A DNA stretch of 44,150 nucleotides from Candidatus Poribacteria bacterium (GTDB lineage Bacteria; Poribacteria; WGA-4E; WGA-3G), in assembly GCA_012271015.1 (NCBI GenBank), contig JAAXHD010000259.1, positions 1 to 44,150 on the forward strand, written 5' to 3'. The notes below the pieces were generated by a model. It had not been told where the DNA came from and did no database searches. It saw only the letters and a list, made by a program, of their open reading frames with translations. Position numbers and translations under genes: made by a program. Positions 1-8,204 of the stretch are shown here, one piece after another. How positions within the stretch are numbered: position 1 is the first letter of the stretch; every line of letters begins with the position of its first letter.

Positions 1-288
1 GCGAACAAACCCTCGTTGAACTTCGATGAACTTCAGCAAAGCAGCGATTTACCTCTGCTTTTCTAAAGACTAAACTTTTTTCAAACTCACGTTATGATAG
101 AGCTTTTTTAAAAAAAATCAAGAAAAATAGGACTTTACATTAAATCCGATTTTTGGTAAATTGGTAAAGGACTGTCTGAGGCATGGATTTACCCAACAAT
201 GCAAAATGCCTCACGTTTCCTTTACAACAGGGTTTCTAAAGGCGCAAGAAATTGGGATTGTCCCACCATCAGAACAAGGAGGCGGAAC
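1..288. other. Gene-free left edge, leader of the XoxF-type gene
   Basis: I see no coding region here. The stretch is A/T-rich around 60-175 with homopolymer runs of T and A. The only clear signal is the purine-rich ribosome-binding site AAGGAGG at 276-282, seven bases before the ATG at 289. The reading frame is also open from an upstream ATG at 199, but that ATG has no ribosome-binding site and would put 30 basic residues before the export signal. No convincing -35/-10 pair was found. Confidence 0.5.
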
Positions 289-2016
289 ATGAACAGGCAC
301 ACTTTCTCCGAAGCAGCACATCGTTATTTGCACATAAAGTGCGTAAATTTCTTTATTTTGGTCGTAAGTTTAGTATTTGCTACGATACCAGGTTCCATCA
401 CAGCCGGCACTACACCGGATATCCAACCCGTCACGAACGAGATGCTCCTCTCAGCACAAGACGATCCGGAAAGTTGGTTGATGTATGGACGGGACTACAG
501 AAGCTGGCGATATAGTCAACTCACACAGGTTAACACTGAAAACGTAAAAAAACTCGTTCCGAAATGGGCGTTTCAAATTGGAACACCCTTCGACAAGTTT
601 GAATGTACGCCGTTGGTTGTTGACGGCGTGATGTTTATCACTACCCCTTATAGCACCATCTATGCCGTGGACGCAAGAACCGGTAAGGAAATATGGCGGT
701 ACGATTATGAACTCCCCGACGATCTAGCGATCTGCTGCGGTATGGTGAACCGAGGGGCTGCCATCTTAGGGGATACAATCTTCTGGGTAACGCTTGATGC
801 CCATCTTCTCGCCCTGGATGCAAAAACCGGCACAGTGCTATGGGACAGAGTCGTCGGCGACTTGACTAACGCTGAATCCCTCACTGTCGCGCCCTTAGTC
901 GTCAAAGATAAGGTAATTGTCGGCATTTCAGGCGCGGAATACGGTATCCGAGGCTATATTGATGCGTATTACGCTGAAACCGGTGAACAGGCGTGGCGGT
1001 TTTACACCGTCCCTTCAAAAGACGAACCCGGCGGCGACACTTGGGAAGGTGATTCTTGGATGACTGGTGGTGGATCCGCCTGGGTTACAGGCTCGTACGA
1101 TCCTGAATTGAACCTCGTCTACTGGGGAACGGGGAATCCTGCCCCAGACTGGAACGGTGCTGTCCGGAGAGGCGACAACCTCTATACCGACTGTATCGTT
1201 GCGTTGGATGCCCACACGGGAAAACTCAAATGGTACTTTCAGGCGACACCCCACGATCTGTGGGATTGGGACGGCGTAAGTGAACCGGTACTGATCGATA
1301 TGGAGATAGATGGCGCACCTGTTAAAGCGTTGATGCAAGCGAATCGCAACGGTTATTTCTATGTGCTTGATAGAACCAACGGGAAATTCCTATATGCAAG
1401 CACTTACTGCGAACAGAATTGGTCCGCGGGGCTTGATGAAAACGGTCGTCCTACTGTCCTACCCGGAGTGTCCACCTCAGAAGAAGGCACGATTCGTGTC
1501 TGTCCGGGTGTTGAAGGCGGTAAGAACTGGCCCCCCTCAGCCTATAATCCGAACACAAATTACCTCTACGTTCCTTCATTGGAACTCTGTGGTTCCTTTC
1601 ATCAAGGACGCGTTTTCTACGTGAAAGGTCTACCCTACCTCGGTAGCGGTATGACAGCAGAGAGAGACGAGGCTGGCGACATGCAGATGTGGGGACATAT
1701 CAGCGCGATCGATGTTTCTACGGGCGAGATTAAATGGCGGCACAAAACGAATTTCCCACAATGGGGCGGATGTCTCACAACAGCGGGAGGTCTTGTTTTT
1801 GCTGGTGATTTAGAGGGACGATTTATGGCATTATCGGCAGAAAACGGCGAAGTGCTTTGGGATTTCCAGACGGGATCCGGGGTCCTCGCACCACCAATTA
1901 CCTATCAACTCGACGGTGTCCAATACGTCGTAATAGCGTCAGGTGCCGTGAAATATGCTGAAGTTAATGCTCGCGAAGGCGGAACTCTCTTTGTGTTCGC
2001 GCTCTTTGATGAATAG
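289..2016 (+). CDS. xoxF: PQQ-dependent alcohol dehydrogenase, XoxF/lanthanide type
   Basis: Predicted periplasmic quinoprotein that oxidises a primary alcohol such as methanol or ethanol and passes electrons to a cytochrome c. It has 575 residues from the ATG at 289, chosen for its AAGGAGG site; the family is usually about 570-600. A hydrophobic export segment lies at about residues 19-35. The adjacent Cys149-Cys150 pair matches the vicinal disulfide over PQQ. Expected metal ligands are Glu217 (GAEYG), Asn283 (GTGNP) and catalytic Asp326. Asp328, two residues after the catalytic Asp (WDWDG), is the extra ligand found in lanthanide enzymes and replaced by Ala in calcium MxaF. The C-terminal WGGCLTTAGGLVFAGD and GSGVLAPP blades are typical. 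The next two genes encode the matching accessory protein and a cytochrome. The symbol rests on motifs and neighbours; another PedH/ExaA-like alcohol dehydrogenase is possible. Confidence 0.85.
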   Translation: MNRHTFSEAAHRYLHIKCVNFFILVVSLVFATIPGSITAGTTPDIQPVTNEMLLSAQDDPESWLMYGRDYRSWRYSQLTQVNTENVKKLVPKWAFQIGTPFDKFECTPLVVDGVMFITTPYSTIYAVDARTGKEIWRYDYELPDDLAICCGMVNRGAAILGDTIFWVTLDAHLLALDAKTGTVLWDRVVGDLTNAESLTVAPLVVKDKVIVGISGAEYGIRGYIDAYYAETGEQAWRFYTVPSKDEPGGDTWEGDSWMTGGGSAWVTGSYDPELNLVYWGTGNPAPDWNGAVRRGDNLYTDCIVALDAHTGKLKWYFQATPHDLWDWDGVSEPVLIDMEIDGAPVKALMQANRNGYFYVLDRTNGKFLYASTYCEQNWSAGLDENGRPTVLPGVSTSEEGTIRVCPGVEGGKNWPPSAYNPNTNYLYVPSLELCGSFHQGRVFYVKGLPYLGSGMTAERDEAGDMQMWGHISAIDVSTGEIKWRHKTNFPQWGGCLTTAGGLVFAGDLEGRFMALSAENGEVLWDFQTGSGVLAPPITYQLDGVQYVVIASGAVKYAEVNAREGGTLFVFALFDE

Positions 2017-2042
2017 TCGTTAGTTTTCAGTTATCAGTTTTC
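2014..2042. repeat. Heptad repeat directly after a TAG stop
   Basis: After the TAG stop at 2014-2016 comes TCGT and then seven-base units of the form TTTTCAG/TTATCAG. The same arrangement follows the TAG stops at 4032, 5042 and 8072. An inverted relative (AACTGATAAC) lies at about 2100-2110. Confidence 0.7.
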
Positions 2043-2151
2043 AGACAAGAGCCGCTCGTGTTAAGTTCAAACGTTCGCAACCGCCATACGATTCACCGAC
2101 AACTGATAACGATTATAGTAAAGTTTAGCATTAATTAGACACTCCGCTCCA

Positions 2152-2170
2152 GCGAGGTTAGAAACCTCGC
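2152..2170. repeat. GGTT-AGA-AACC hairpin repeat
   Basis: Perfect palindrome with arms GCGAGGTT and AACCTCGC and loop AGA, followed by CTACC. It is identical to the copy at 31979-31997. Other copies in the window keep the GGTT/AACC core but have different, still-complementary outer arms. There is no T-run after it, so a terminator role is not supported. Confidence 0.75.
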
Positions 2171-2233
2171 CTACCAGGGAAGGGGTGAATGTCTATCTAT
2201 TTTTAGGTTTTACTATCAACGGAGGTAGCACCT

Positions 2234-3109
2234 ATGAAACACGCTGTCACTTTGTGGATCGCGCTTCTCATATTGCCCATTTTGATGCTCCACACTGCAA
2301 ACGCTAATAGCACTTTGGATGAGATTCGGGCAAACGGTCTCTTAACAGTCTGTATGGACATCCGCAATCTGCCTTACTCCAATGCAGATCCGGAACTTCC
2401 AGGATTATATGTCGAGATAGCACATCTACTGGCAGAGGAGCTCGGTGTTAAGTTGGAACTCCACTGGCTTAACACCCTCCGTGATAGTCTACTTGCTGAC
2501 ATGATACGCGGACATTGCGACTGCGTGATTGGGGTTCCCATTGAGGAGCGTGCCATGAGTGAGTCAATCCAATTGGGGAAAAACGTTGATTTCTCCACGC
2601 CTTTCTACGGGACCGGCTATGTATTGGTAAAACATAAAAGTAACCAAGCGTCACCTGAAAATCTCGAGGACATTAAGTTAGAAACGCTTGGGACAGAAGC
2701 GGGTTCCATCGCAAGCGATGTCCTGCGACAGATGGGATATAATCGGCGCGTTTATCGCTCACAAATCGCTGTCCTGGACGCCATCAATAAAGGGCAAATC
2801 GCTTACGGATATGTCTGGTCAAATATCGGGTGGCTGATTGAAAAAGGTTCCCGAATTCAGCAACCAGAACAGACGGACACTGCTTACCCTGAATTAGAGA
2901 TTGTCGAAGGATTCGTCCCTCAAGCTCGCCTGCGTTGGAATGTTGCTATCGCTTTTAGCAAAGATAAACCAACACGAAAAACAAGCGAACTCCAAGATGT
3001 TGTTAACACAATTATCGAACAGAAATGGAGTGAGGAGAAACTGAAAGAACTCTGTGAGAAGTACCATTTGCCTTACTTCGCTCCGTTTCAGGAGGATGAA
3101 CAGAAATGA
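2234..3109 (+). CDS. xoxJ: MxaJ/XoxJ-type periplasmic binding protein
   Basis: A 291-residue extracellular solute-binding family 3 fold, of the kind encoded beside quinoprotein dehydrogenases (MxaJ/XoxJ). In characterised systems this protein helps activate or mature the dehydrogenase instead of feeding an ABC transporter. Residues 1-24 form a signal peptide ending HTANA. The N-terminal strand LLTVCMDIRNLPYSN resembles the family pattern for small-molecule recognition in MxaJ-like proteins. The ATG at 2234 follows GGAGG at 2220-2224. There is no permease or ATPase next to it. The gene overlaps the next one (ATGA at 3106-3109), which indicates translational coupling with the cytochrome. An unrelated amino-acid-binding protein would be the alternative, but the position between the dehydrogenase and the cytochrome argues strongly for XoxJ. 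Confidence 0.8.
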   Translation: MKHAVTLWIALLILPILMLHTANANSTLDEIRANGLLTVCMDIRNLPYSNADPELPGLYVEIAHLLAEELGVKLELHWLNTLRDSLLADMIRGHCDCVIGVPIEERAMSESIQLGKNVDFSTPFYGTGYVLVKHKSNQASPENLEDIKLETLGTEAGSIASDVLRQMGYNRRVYRSQIAVLDAINKGQIAYGYVWSNIGWLIEKGSRIQQPEQTDTAYPELEIVEGFVPQARLRWNVAIAFSKDKPTRKTSELQDVVNTIIEQKWSEEKLKELCEKYHLPYFAPFQEDEQK

Positions 3110-4032
3110 TGTATGATTCTACCGGCGTTACAACTTCCACCGTCGGAATAACGTGGCACATTTTCCTCCTCTCTCTGGGTGTGAGTTTTTTCTTGCTTCC
3201 GATCGCAAATGCCCAAGACTTAGAGGTAGATATTGCTCCCGCGGCACCGGGAGAAGTTATTAATTATGACGAAGATATTATCGATGGCGCGTTCTATTTC
3301 CGTTTGATGTGTTGGAATTGCCACGCGGCACAAACACGCGGTGGTAAAGCACCTGACCTTTTCAAACCTCAATGGCTCTACGGATGGACCGATGACGGTA
3401 TCTTCCAGACCATCTTCAACGGACTTCCAGGGACCGAGATGCAAAAGTTTGGTGGCAAACTCTCTGATGAAGCGATCAACATGATCGTCGACTACCTCCG
3501 CACGGAACAAGCGAAAGCGGCTGGGGTCTCCTTAGAGGAAGCGAAACCTACTCAGGATTGGACACCCTACATGAAAGGCGATGTCAAAGCAGGAGAAACC
3601 ATCTTCTTCTCAGACGGATACGCCTGCGGTAAGTGCCACACGGTTCACGGGAGAGGTGCCACCGGCACTGGCAACGAAATAGGTCCCGACATGACTTATG
3701 TCGCCCGTACTCGTTCACCGCAATTCATTGTCGAGTCCATTCTCAATCCGCGCGCCTATATCGCCCCTGAATATGAGATGATTACCATTTTTACCAAGGA
3801 TGGAAAGGAAATCACCGGTAGGAAACGTCATTTGTATGATCACAGAGACAGATTAGACCCTGAAACAATCCAGATACTCGATGAGTCTGGAAAGTTGTGG
3901 ACGACCTACTTCAACAAGGATATAAGGAGTACCAGCGTTCCACAAGCAGGCGTTATGCCTGAAAACTTCGCAGATATTCTCTCTGTAAAGCAGATGCACG
4001 ACCTTCTGGCGTATCTGTTTACATTGAAGTAG
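3106..4032 (+). CDS. Diheme cytochrome c, probable electron acceptor (XoxG role)
   Basis: A 308-residue exported cytochrome with two CxxCH haem sites: Cys69-Trp-Asn-Cys72-His73 and Cys174-Gly-Lys-Cys177-His178. Likely sixth ligands are Met112 (GTEMQKF) and Met284 (GVMPENF). A hydrophobic signal segment at residues 17-36 ends ANAQ. The second half has the pattern IGPD...SILNP...KDGKEITGR...VMP...DLLAYL, matching the haem-binding domain first described from Pirellula/Verrucomicrobium. Standard XoxG is a shorter single-haem protein, so this is a larger variant. Because of position and translational overlap with the xoxJ-like gene, its likely job is to take electrons from the PQQ enzyme. GGAGG at 3091-3095 serves the ATG at 3106; an ATG at 3109 is also possible. 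Confidence 0.85.
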   Translation: MMYDSTGVTTSTVGITWHIFLLSLGVSFFLLPIANAQDLEVDIAPAAPGEVINYDEDIIDGAFYFRLMCWNCHAAQTRGGKAPDLFKPQWLYGWTDDGIFQTIFNGLPGTEMQKFGGKLSDEAINMIVDYLRTEQAKAAGVSLEEAKPTQDWTPYMKGDVKAGETIFFSDGYACGKCHTVHGRGATGTGNEIGPDMTYVARTRSPQFIVESILNPRAYIAPEYEMITIFTKDGKEITGRKRHLYDHRDRLDPETIQILDESGKLWTTYFNKDIRSTSVPQAGVMPENFADILSVKQMHDLLAYLFTLK

Positions 4033-4050
4033 CCGTCAGCCATCAGGGCG
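4030..4050. repeat. Heptad repeat directly after a TAG stop
   Basis: TAG is followed directly by CCGTCAGCCATCAG, a variant of the heptad family seen after three other stop codons. A complementary set (CTGATCGCTGATCGCTG) lies near 4127-4144, so the segment between them could fold back on itself. Confidence 0.6.
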
Positions 4051-4164
4051 TTCGCTGCGCTCACTTTCGGCAGTCGGTCACTCGTTGGTAGAGGTTGCAA
4101 GCGTTCGGAACACCCACAACGAACTACTGATCGCTGATCGCTGAAAGCCATGAAGCAACCTTTC

Positions 4165-4230
4165 ATAACCCAGAGACGGTTGAAATTAACCGAAAACCAC
4201 CGTGAAACGAAGTGGAACGGTGACCAGATT
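4165..4230 (+). repeat. 66-bp intergenic repeat upstream of dapB
   Basis: This 66-base segment recurs at 7238-7303 with only a few mismatches. In both places it lies just upstream of a plus-strand start codon (14 bases before dapB, 25 before the PhyH gene) and in the same orientation. It holds a short stem CACCGT/ACGGTG with a 13-base loop. Function unknown. Confidence 0.75.
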
Positions 4231-4244
4231 TAAGAGATTAAAAA

Positions 4245-5042
4245 ATGATTCGTGTAATTATTAATGGGGCATGTGGCCGTATGGGACGACTCATTATCCG
4301 AGGCGTTTCCGAACAAGCCGACATGGAAATTGTTGGCGCGATTGCATCCCCGGAACACCCACAGCTCGGGAGTGATGCGGGAGTTGTTGCCGGTATCGGG
4401 GAAATAGGGGTCGCTGTCACAGGGAACCTTGCAGAGGTACTTGAGAGTGCAGATGTTGTCATCGAATTCTCGAAGCCTGAGGCAACCCTGGAACACCTCC
4501 GACAGGTCGTCAAAGCCGACAAAGCGATGATAATCGCAACAACGGGATATGACCCTGATGAACTTGCGACTGTTCAGGAACTCGCATCACAGATCCGCTG
4601 CGTAATGGCACCGAACATGAGTCTCGGTGTCAATGTGATGATCCAGGCACTGGAATTAATCGCCAAAGCCCTCGGGGATGATTACGATATTGAGGTGATA
4701 GAGGCACATCACAACCATAAAGCAGATTCGCCGAGCGGCACAGCACTCCGCTTAGCGGAGACGGTTGCGACAGCACTGGAGCGGGATTTAGATGAGGTGG
4801 GTGTCTACGGGCGCCACGGCATTGTTGGCGCGAGACCGAAGAAACAGATCGGTATCCACGCCGTTCGAGGGGGTGACATCGCCGGCGATCATACCGTGTT
4901 GTTCGCAACCGAAGGCGAGCAACTTAGCGTCGTCCACCGAGCGCACAGCCCAGAGGCTTTCGCCAAAGGCGCAATTCGGGCAGCGAGATGGGTGGTCAAT
5001 GCTCCTAAAGGATTACACGATGTCAGCGAAGTCCTTTTTTAG
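4245..5042 (+). CDS. dapB: 4-hydroxy-tetrahydrodipicolinate reductase
   Basis: Cytosolic NAD(P)H-dependent reductase that makes tetrahydrodipicolinate in lysine and diaminopimelate synthesis. It has 265 residues, a normal DapB length. The Rossmann loop is GACGRMG at residues 8-14, ATTG is at 98-101, and the catalytic and substrate-binding block EAHHNHKADSPSGTA spans 153-167, with the proton-donor His155/His156 pair and Lys159. The ATG at 4245 starts the first strand (MIRVIING) directly; no strong ribosome-binding site is seen, only the A-rich stretch GAGATTAAAAA. A DapL-like aminotransferase, which would use the product, lies about 3.3 kb downstream with two unrelated genes between. The stop codon is followed directly by a TTTTCAG heptad array. 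Confidence 0.95.
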   Translation: MIRVIINGACGRMGRLIIRGVSEQADMEIVGAIASPEHPQLGSDAGVVAGIGEIGVAVTGNLAEVLESADVVIEFSKPEATLEHLRQVVKADKAMIIATTGYDPDELATVQELASQIRCVMAPNMSLGVNVMIQALELIAKALGDDYDIEVIEAHHNHKADSPSGTALRLAETVATALERDLDEVGVYGRHGIVGARPKKQIGIHAVRGGDIAGDHTVLFATEGEQLSVVHRAHSPEAFAKGAIRAARWVVNAPKGLHDVSEVLF

Positions 5043-5077
5043 TGGTTTTCAGTTTTCAGTTTTCAGTTTTCAGTTAA
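5040..5077. repeat. Four perfect TTTTCAG heptads after a TAG stop
   Basis: The dapB stop TAG is followed by TGG and then four tandem copies of TTTTCAG at 5046-5073. The array lies in the gap before the BNR lipoprotein gene and may have displaced that gene's original start region. Confidence 0.8.
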
Positions 5078-5163
5078 AGAGATGTTTGTGGCATGCACAT
5101 AATACGCAACCCTTACAGAAATTAACTGATAACCCATTCCTGATAACTCATAACTATTTTATT

Positions 5164-7140
5164 TTGACGCTCATCAGTATACTCTTTATGGTTGGTTGTG
5201 AGCAAACAGCATCCGAGAGACAGGTCCGGTACGAATGGAAAACTGTCATGGAAGGCGATTGGAGTTCACACCTATACGATGTTCACTTCATCTCTGAAAA
5301 GCACGGTTGGGCGGTTGGTAACGCTGTAGACCTAACGCCTGGAACCGATTTTGGAGAGGGTGCGGAAAGCCTTATCATCCACACAAACGACGGTGGGCAA
5401 ACATGGCAGAGGCAGCATGGCGGTGTTTTCAACAAACCCCTGCGAAAGGTGCATTTTCGCTCGGTGTCAGATGGCTGGTGTGTCGGTGAAAGTGGTGTTC
5501 TGATCCGTACAATAGATGGTGGACAGACATGGCAGCATATTGAAACCGGCACGGAAAATAATCTGCATGACCTTTTTATAGGCAACAGAACAGGCTGGAT
5601 TGTCGGCGACTGGGGGACAGTGCTAAAATCGACTGACAACGGACAGACGTTCACGAAAATTGATGCAAAGGCGTTCGACGGAAAGTCATTAAAAGGAGTT
5701 CATTTTGTAGACGAAAACCGAGGTTGGATTGTTACGTATAATACATCAACACCAACAAAATCAGGGAACGCTGGCTATATCTACCGTACGACCGATGGCG
5801 GAGAAACTTGGAAAGTCCAATTTGAGACGGAAGTTGCCCTATTCAACCTCCACTTCATAGACGAACAGACAGGTTGGGTTGTCGGTGATCGGCGGAGCGT
5901 CTTCGTAACAACCAATGGTGGGAACAGATGGGAATTCGTCACACGCGGAACTAACGAGCGCCATAAAAGTAGTTACGGTCAACCGGACTATCTCGGCAAT
6001 GAGCCGTTGCATACCTTTACACTCTACGATATCGACTTCGTAGATGCCCAAAACGGTTGGATTGTCGGGGACTTAGGCGTGATTCTCCACACCTCGTCTG
6101 GTGGAAAAGAAAAATGGAAACATCAACGCGGCGGACCCCGCTTCCACAACAGCGCAGATGCTGTCCTGCTGGGTGTTGACTTCGTCTCAAAACAAATCGG
6201 TTGGGCGGTCGGTGAAAATGGCACAATTCTGCACACCCGCAACGGTGGTGTAACATGGGAATCACAATCAAGTCCGAGTCATCTTCTGGTAGGTGTATGT
6301 GCTACCTCACGGGATGAAGGATACGTTGTGGGCGACCGGGGCGCGATTCTACGAACCGAGGATGGAGGGGTCGTATGGAACGCGCAAGATAGCCGCACGA
6401 CTGAGTGTTTCGGCGCAACCCATTTCGTGTCCCCACAAATAGGATGGGCGGTCGCAGAAGCAGGCGTCGTCCTGCATACCATAAACGGTGGAAGCGTATG
6501 GCAGCGTCAAGTTTCTGGGACACAGCAAGACCTACTCAGTGTTTTCTTTGCCGATGAAAAACATGGATGGTGTGTTGGAAGCGGTGGTGAAATCATCCAT
6601 ACAGATGATGGCGGGAAAACATGGCAACAGCAAAAGAGTGGAACGACTTGGAACCTTTTTGATGTTCATTTCACCTCCAAACAGAGCGGCTGGGCAGTCG
6701 GTTTGAACGGAACAATGCTCTCTACAGTTGATGGCGGTGCTAATTGGAAGTTAGCGTCTCTCAGTGGGCGTTACCCATCCTTTTTCTTGGACGCTGTCAC
6801 TTTCATTACGCCTGAGATAGGATGGGTCGTCGGATTAGATTTACGTAGTTTAGGTATGGATGGGTTGATCCTACATACCGAAAATGGCGGGAAAACATGG
6901 CAACGTCAAGAAAGTTATACCGGCAATTTCCTTGATGATGTATTTTTTGTATCAGAAACAGAAGGCTGGATTGTTGGAAAAGAAGGGCTTGTACTCCATA
7001 CAAAGGACAGCGGGCAAAATTGGAGACCTCAGCACACAGACACCAAAACGGATCTGAAGGCTATCTACGTAAGTAGCAAAGATAGCGGATGGGTGGTCGG
7101 CCAAAACGGAACGATTCTTAGATATGAAGCCGTTCCGTGA
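5164..7140 (+). CDS. Ycf48-like / BNR-repeat secreted lipoprotein
   Basis: About 658 residues built from repeated Ycf48/BNR blades. I count 13 Asp-box-like motifs of the form HTxDGGxTW, the first at about 5382 and the last at about 7003, each after a GWxVG strand. Thirteen motifs exceed one seven-bladed propeller, so two propellers are likely. Ycf48 itself is a photosystem II assembly factor, but in non-phototrophs the family is exported and of unknown function. A lipobox (LFMVGC) near the N-terminus suggests a lipoprotein. The start is uncertain. An ATG at 5188 falls inside the lipobox, and the frame is open far upstream into dapB. The TTG at 5164 was chosen because it leaves a short hydrophobic signal, but it has no ribosome-binding site. 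The upstream heptad array may have altered the start. Confidence 0.75.
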   Translation: MTLISILFMVGCEQTASERQVRYEWKTVMEGDWSSHLYDVHFISEKHGWAVGNAVDLTPGTDFGEGAESLIIHTNDGGQTWQRQHGGVFNKPLRKVHFRSVSDGWCVGESGVLIRTIDGGQTWQHIETGTENNLHDLFIGNRTGWIVGDWGTVLKSTDNGQTFTKIDAKAFDGKSLKGVHFVDENRGWIVTYNTSTPTKSGNAGYIYRTTDGGETWKVQFETEVALFNLHFIDEQTGWVVGDRRSVFVTTNGGNRWEFVTRGTNERHKSSYGQPDYLGNEPLHTFTLYDIDFVDAQNGWIVGDLGVILHTSSGGKEKWKHQRGGPRFHNSADAVLLGVDFVSKQIGWAVGENGTILHTRNGGVTWESQSSPSHLLVGVCATSRDEGYVVGDRGAILRTEDGGVVWNAQDSRTTECFGATHFVSPQIGWAVAEAGVVLHTINGGSVWQRQVSGTQQDLLSVFFADEKHGWCVGSGGEIIHTDDGGKTWQQQKSGTTWNLFDVHFTSKQSGWAVGLNGTMLSTVDGGANWKLASLSGRYPSFFLDAVTFITPEIGWVVGLDLRSLGMDGLILHTENGGKTWQRQESYTGNFLDDVFFVSETEGWIVGKEGLVLHTKDSGQNWRPQHTDTKTDLKAIYVSSKDSGWVVGQNGTILRYEAVP

Positions 7141-7237
7141 ATAGATTTTTAACTATGGGCCTCTGGGCTGCCCTCCACTACGTTTCGGGCAGGTTTCTGG
7201 ACAGTCCACACTAAGATTGGGTTCACTGAAGCCCTTT

Positions 7238-7303
7238 ATAACCCAGAGGCGATTGGAATTAACCGAAAACCACCGTGAAACGAAGTGGAACGGTGACCAG
7301 ATT
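7238..7303 (+). repeat. 66-bp intergenic repeat upstream of the PhyH gene
   Basis: Second copy of the repeat at 4165-4230, in the same orientation and position relative to the next gene. Both copies are followed by an A-rich stretch ending TTAAAAAATG or ATTAAAAAATG at the start codon. Confidence 0.75.
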
Positions 7304-7328
7304 CTAATAGTTGAAAAAAGGTTAAAAA

Positions 7329-8072
7329 ATGACAGACGAACAGAAATATCTATTCGATTTGCAAGGCTTCATTGTCCTGAAGGGTGTTATCCCAAAAACA
7401 GTGATTGACACGTGTAACGCGGTATTAGATCAGTACGAAAATATGCCGCCGGATGATTATCCGCCACCGCTGTGCCTCGGCACACAGCGGACAAAAAAAG
7501 AACTCTACATCTCCAATATCTTGGAGGCGGACAGTACTTTGAACGCGTTAATCGATATCCCAGAGGTCCTGGACATCATTGAAGGCGTAACGGGTGGCCC
7601 GTATCGGCTTAACCATACCTACACAATTTATCGATGGGGTGGTGGCTATACGGGGTTGCACATGCACGGAACACCGATTATTCCGAAATGTCAGTATCAC
7701 TGCAAAAACGGAGAGATGGTATCGACTTTAACAAAAGCGGTCTTTCCTATGCTGGATTGCAATGTGGAGGACGGATGTTTCGCTGTCATACCGGGTGCAC
7801 ATAAGAGCAACTTCCCAAAACCTTGGGGAGGGCATCCCGATGAAAACCCCGTGTTAGCACCGATTCCAGCGAAAGCAGGGGATGCCATTATTTTTACAGA
7901 GGCTCTCACACACGGGTCTGTCATCAACGTTTCAGGCAACCCACGTCGGACGCTCTATTACTGCTACAGCATTGGTTATATGCCAGATTGGGGCGGTCAA
8001 GGTTTGCACTTCAGCCCGAACGTTATGGAAAGTCTCAGTGAAGCCCAGCAGTCAATCCTTCATCTGAAATAG
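7329..8072 (+). CDS. Phytanoyl-CoA dioxygenase (PhyH) family protein
   Basis: A 247-residue protein with the PhyH double-stranded beta-helix layout, a family of Fe(II)/2-oxoglutarate oxygenases that hydroxylate varied small substrates. Visible landmarks are the N-terminal FIVLKGVIP segment, YRWGGGYTGLHMHGTP at 101-116, DGCFAVIPGAHKSNFP at 148-163, the distal iron ligand His195 (THGS) and the 2-oxoglutarate-binding Arg206 (NPRRTLYY). The usual HxD/E iron motif reads His111-Met-His113, so the carboxylate is missing at the expected position. That could mean an unusual metal site, a halogenase-like open site, or a non-catalytic protein. The ATG at 7329 follows an AAAAGG-like stretch. A 66-bp repeat lies just upstream. 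Substrate cannot be told from the sequence. Confidence 0.8.
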   Translation: MTDEQKYLFDLQGFIVLKGVIPKTVIDTCNAVLDQYENMPPDDYPPPLCLGTQRTKKELYISNILEADSTLNALIDIPEVLDIIEGVTGGPYRLNHTYTIYRWGGGYTGLHMHGTPIIPKCQYHCKNGEMVSTLTKAVFPMLDCNVEDGCFAVIPGAHKSNFPKPWGGHPDENPVLAPIPAKAGDAIIFTEALTHGSVINVSGNPRRTLYYCYSIGYMPDWGGQGLHFSPNVMESLSEAQQSILHLK

Positions 8073-8103
8073 TCGTCAGTTATCAGTTATCAGTTCCCAG
8101 TTA
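8070..8103. repeat. Heptad repeat directly after a TAG stop
   Basis: TAG at 8070-8072 is followed by TCGTCAG and then TTATCAG, TTATCAG, TTCCCAG. This is the clearest TTATCAG member of the family whose members also follow the stops at 2016, 4032 and 5042. Confidence 0.75.
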
Positions 8104-8204
8104 AAAGAGGGGTTGATAGTCCTAACATCTTTTTTTATAACTGAAAGGACTTTTTGTATGAAGATTCAGAATTTAATTTGGTAATTTCCTGAAAATGCCC
8201 GGTG

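Noticed and set aside
5046..5073. Tandem repeats as a CRISPR array
   Set aside because: Units are seven bases without spacers.
4792..5160. Upstream extension of the BNR lipoprotein into dapB
   Set aside because: It is an alternative frame of dapB plus the TTTTCAG array; no domain is seen before the lipobox.
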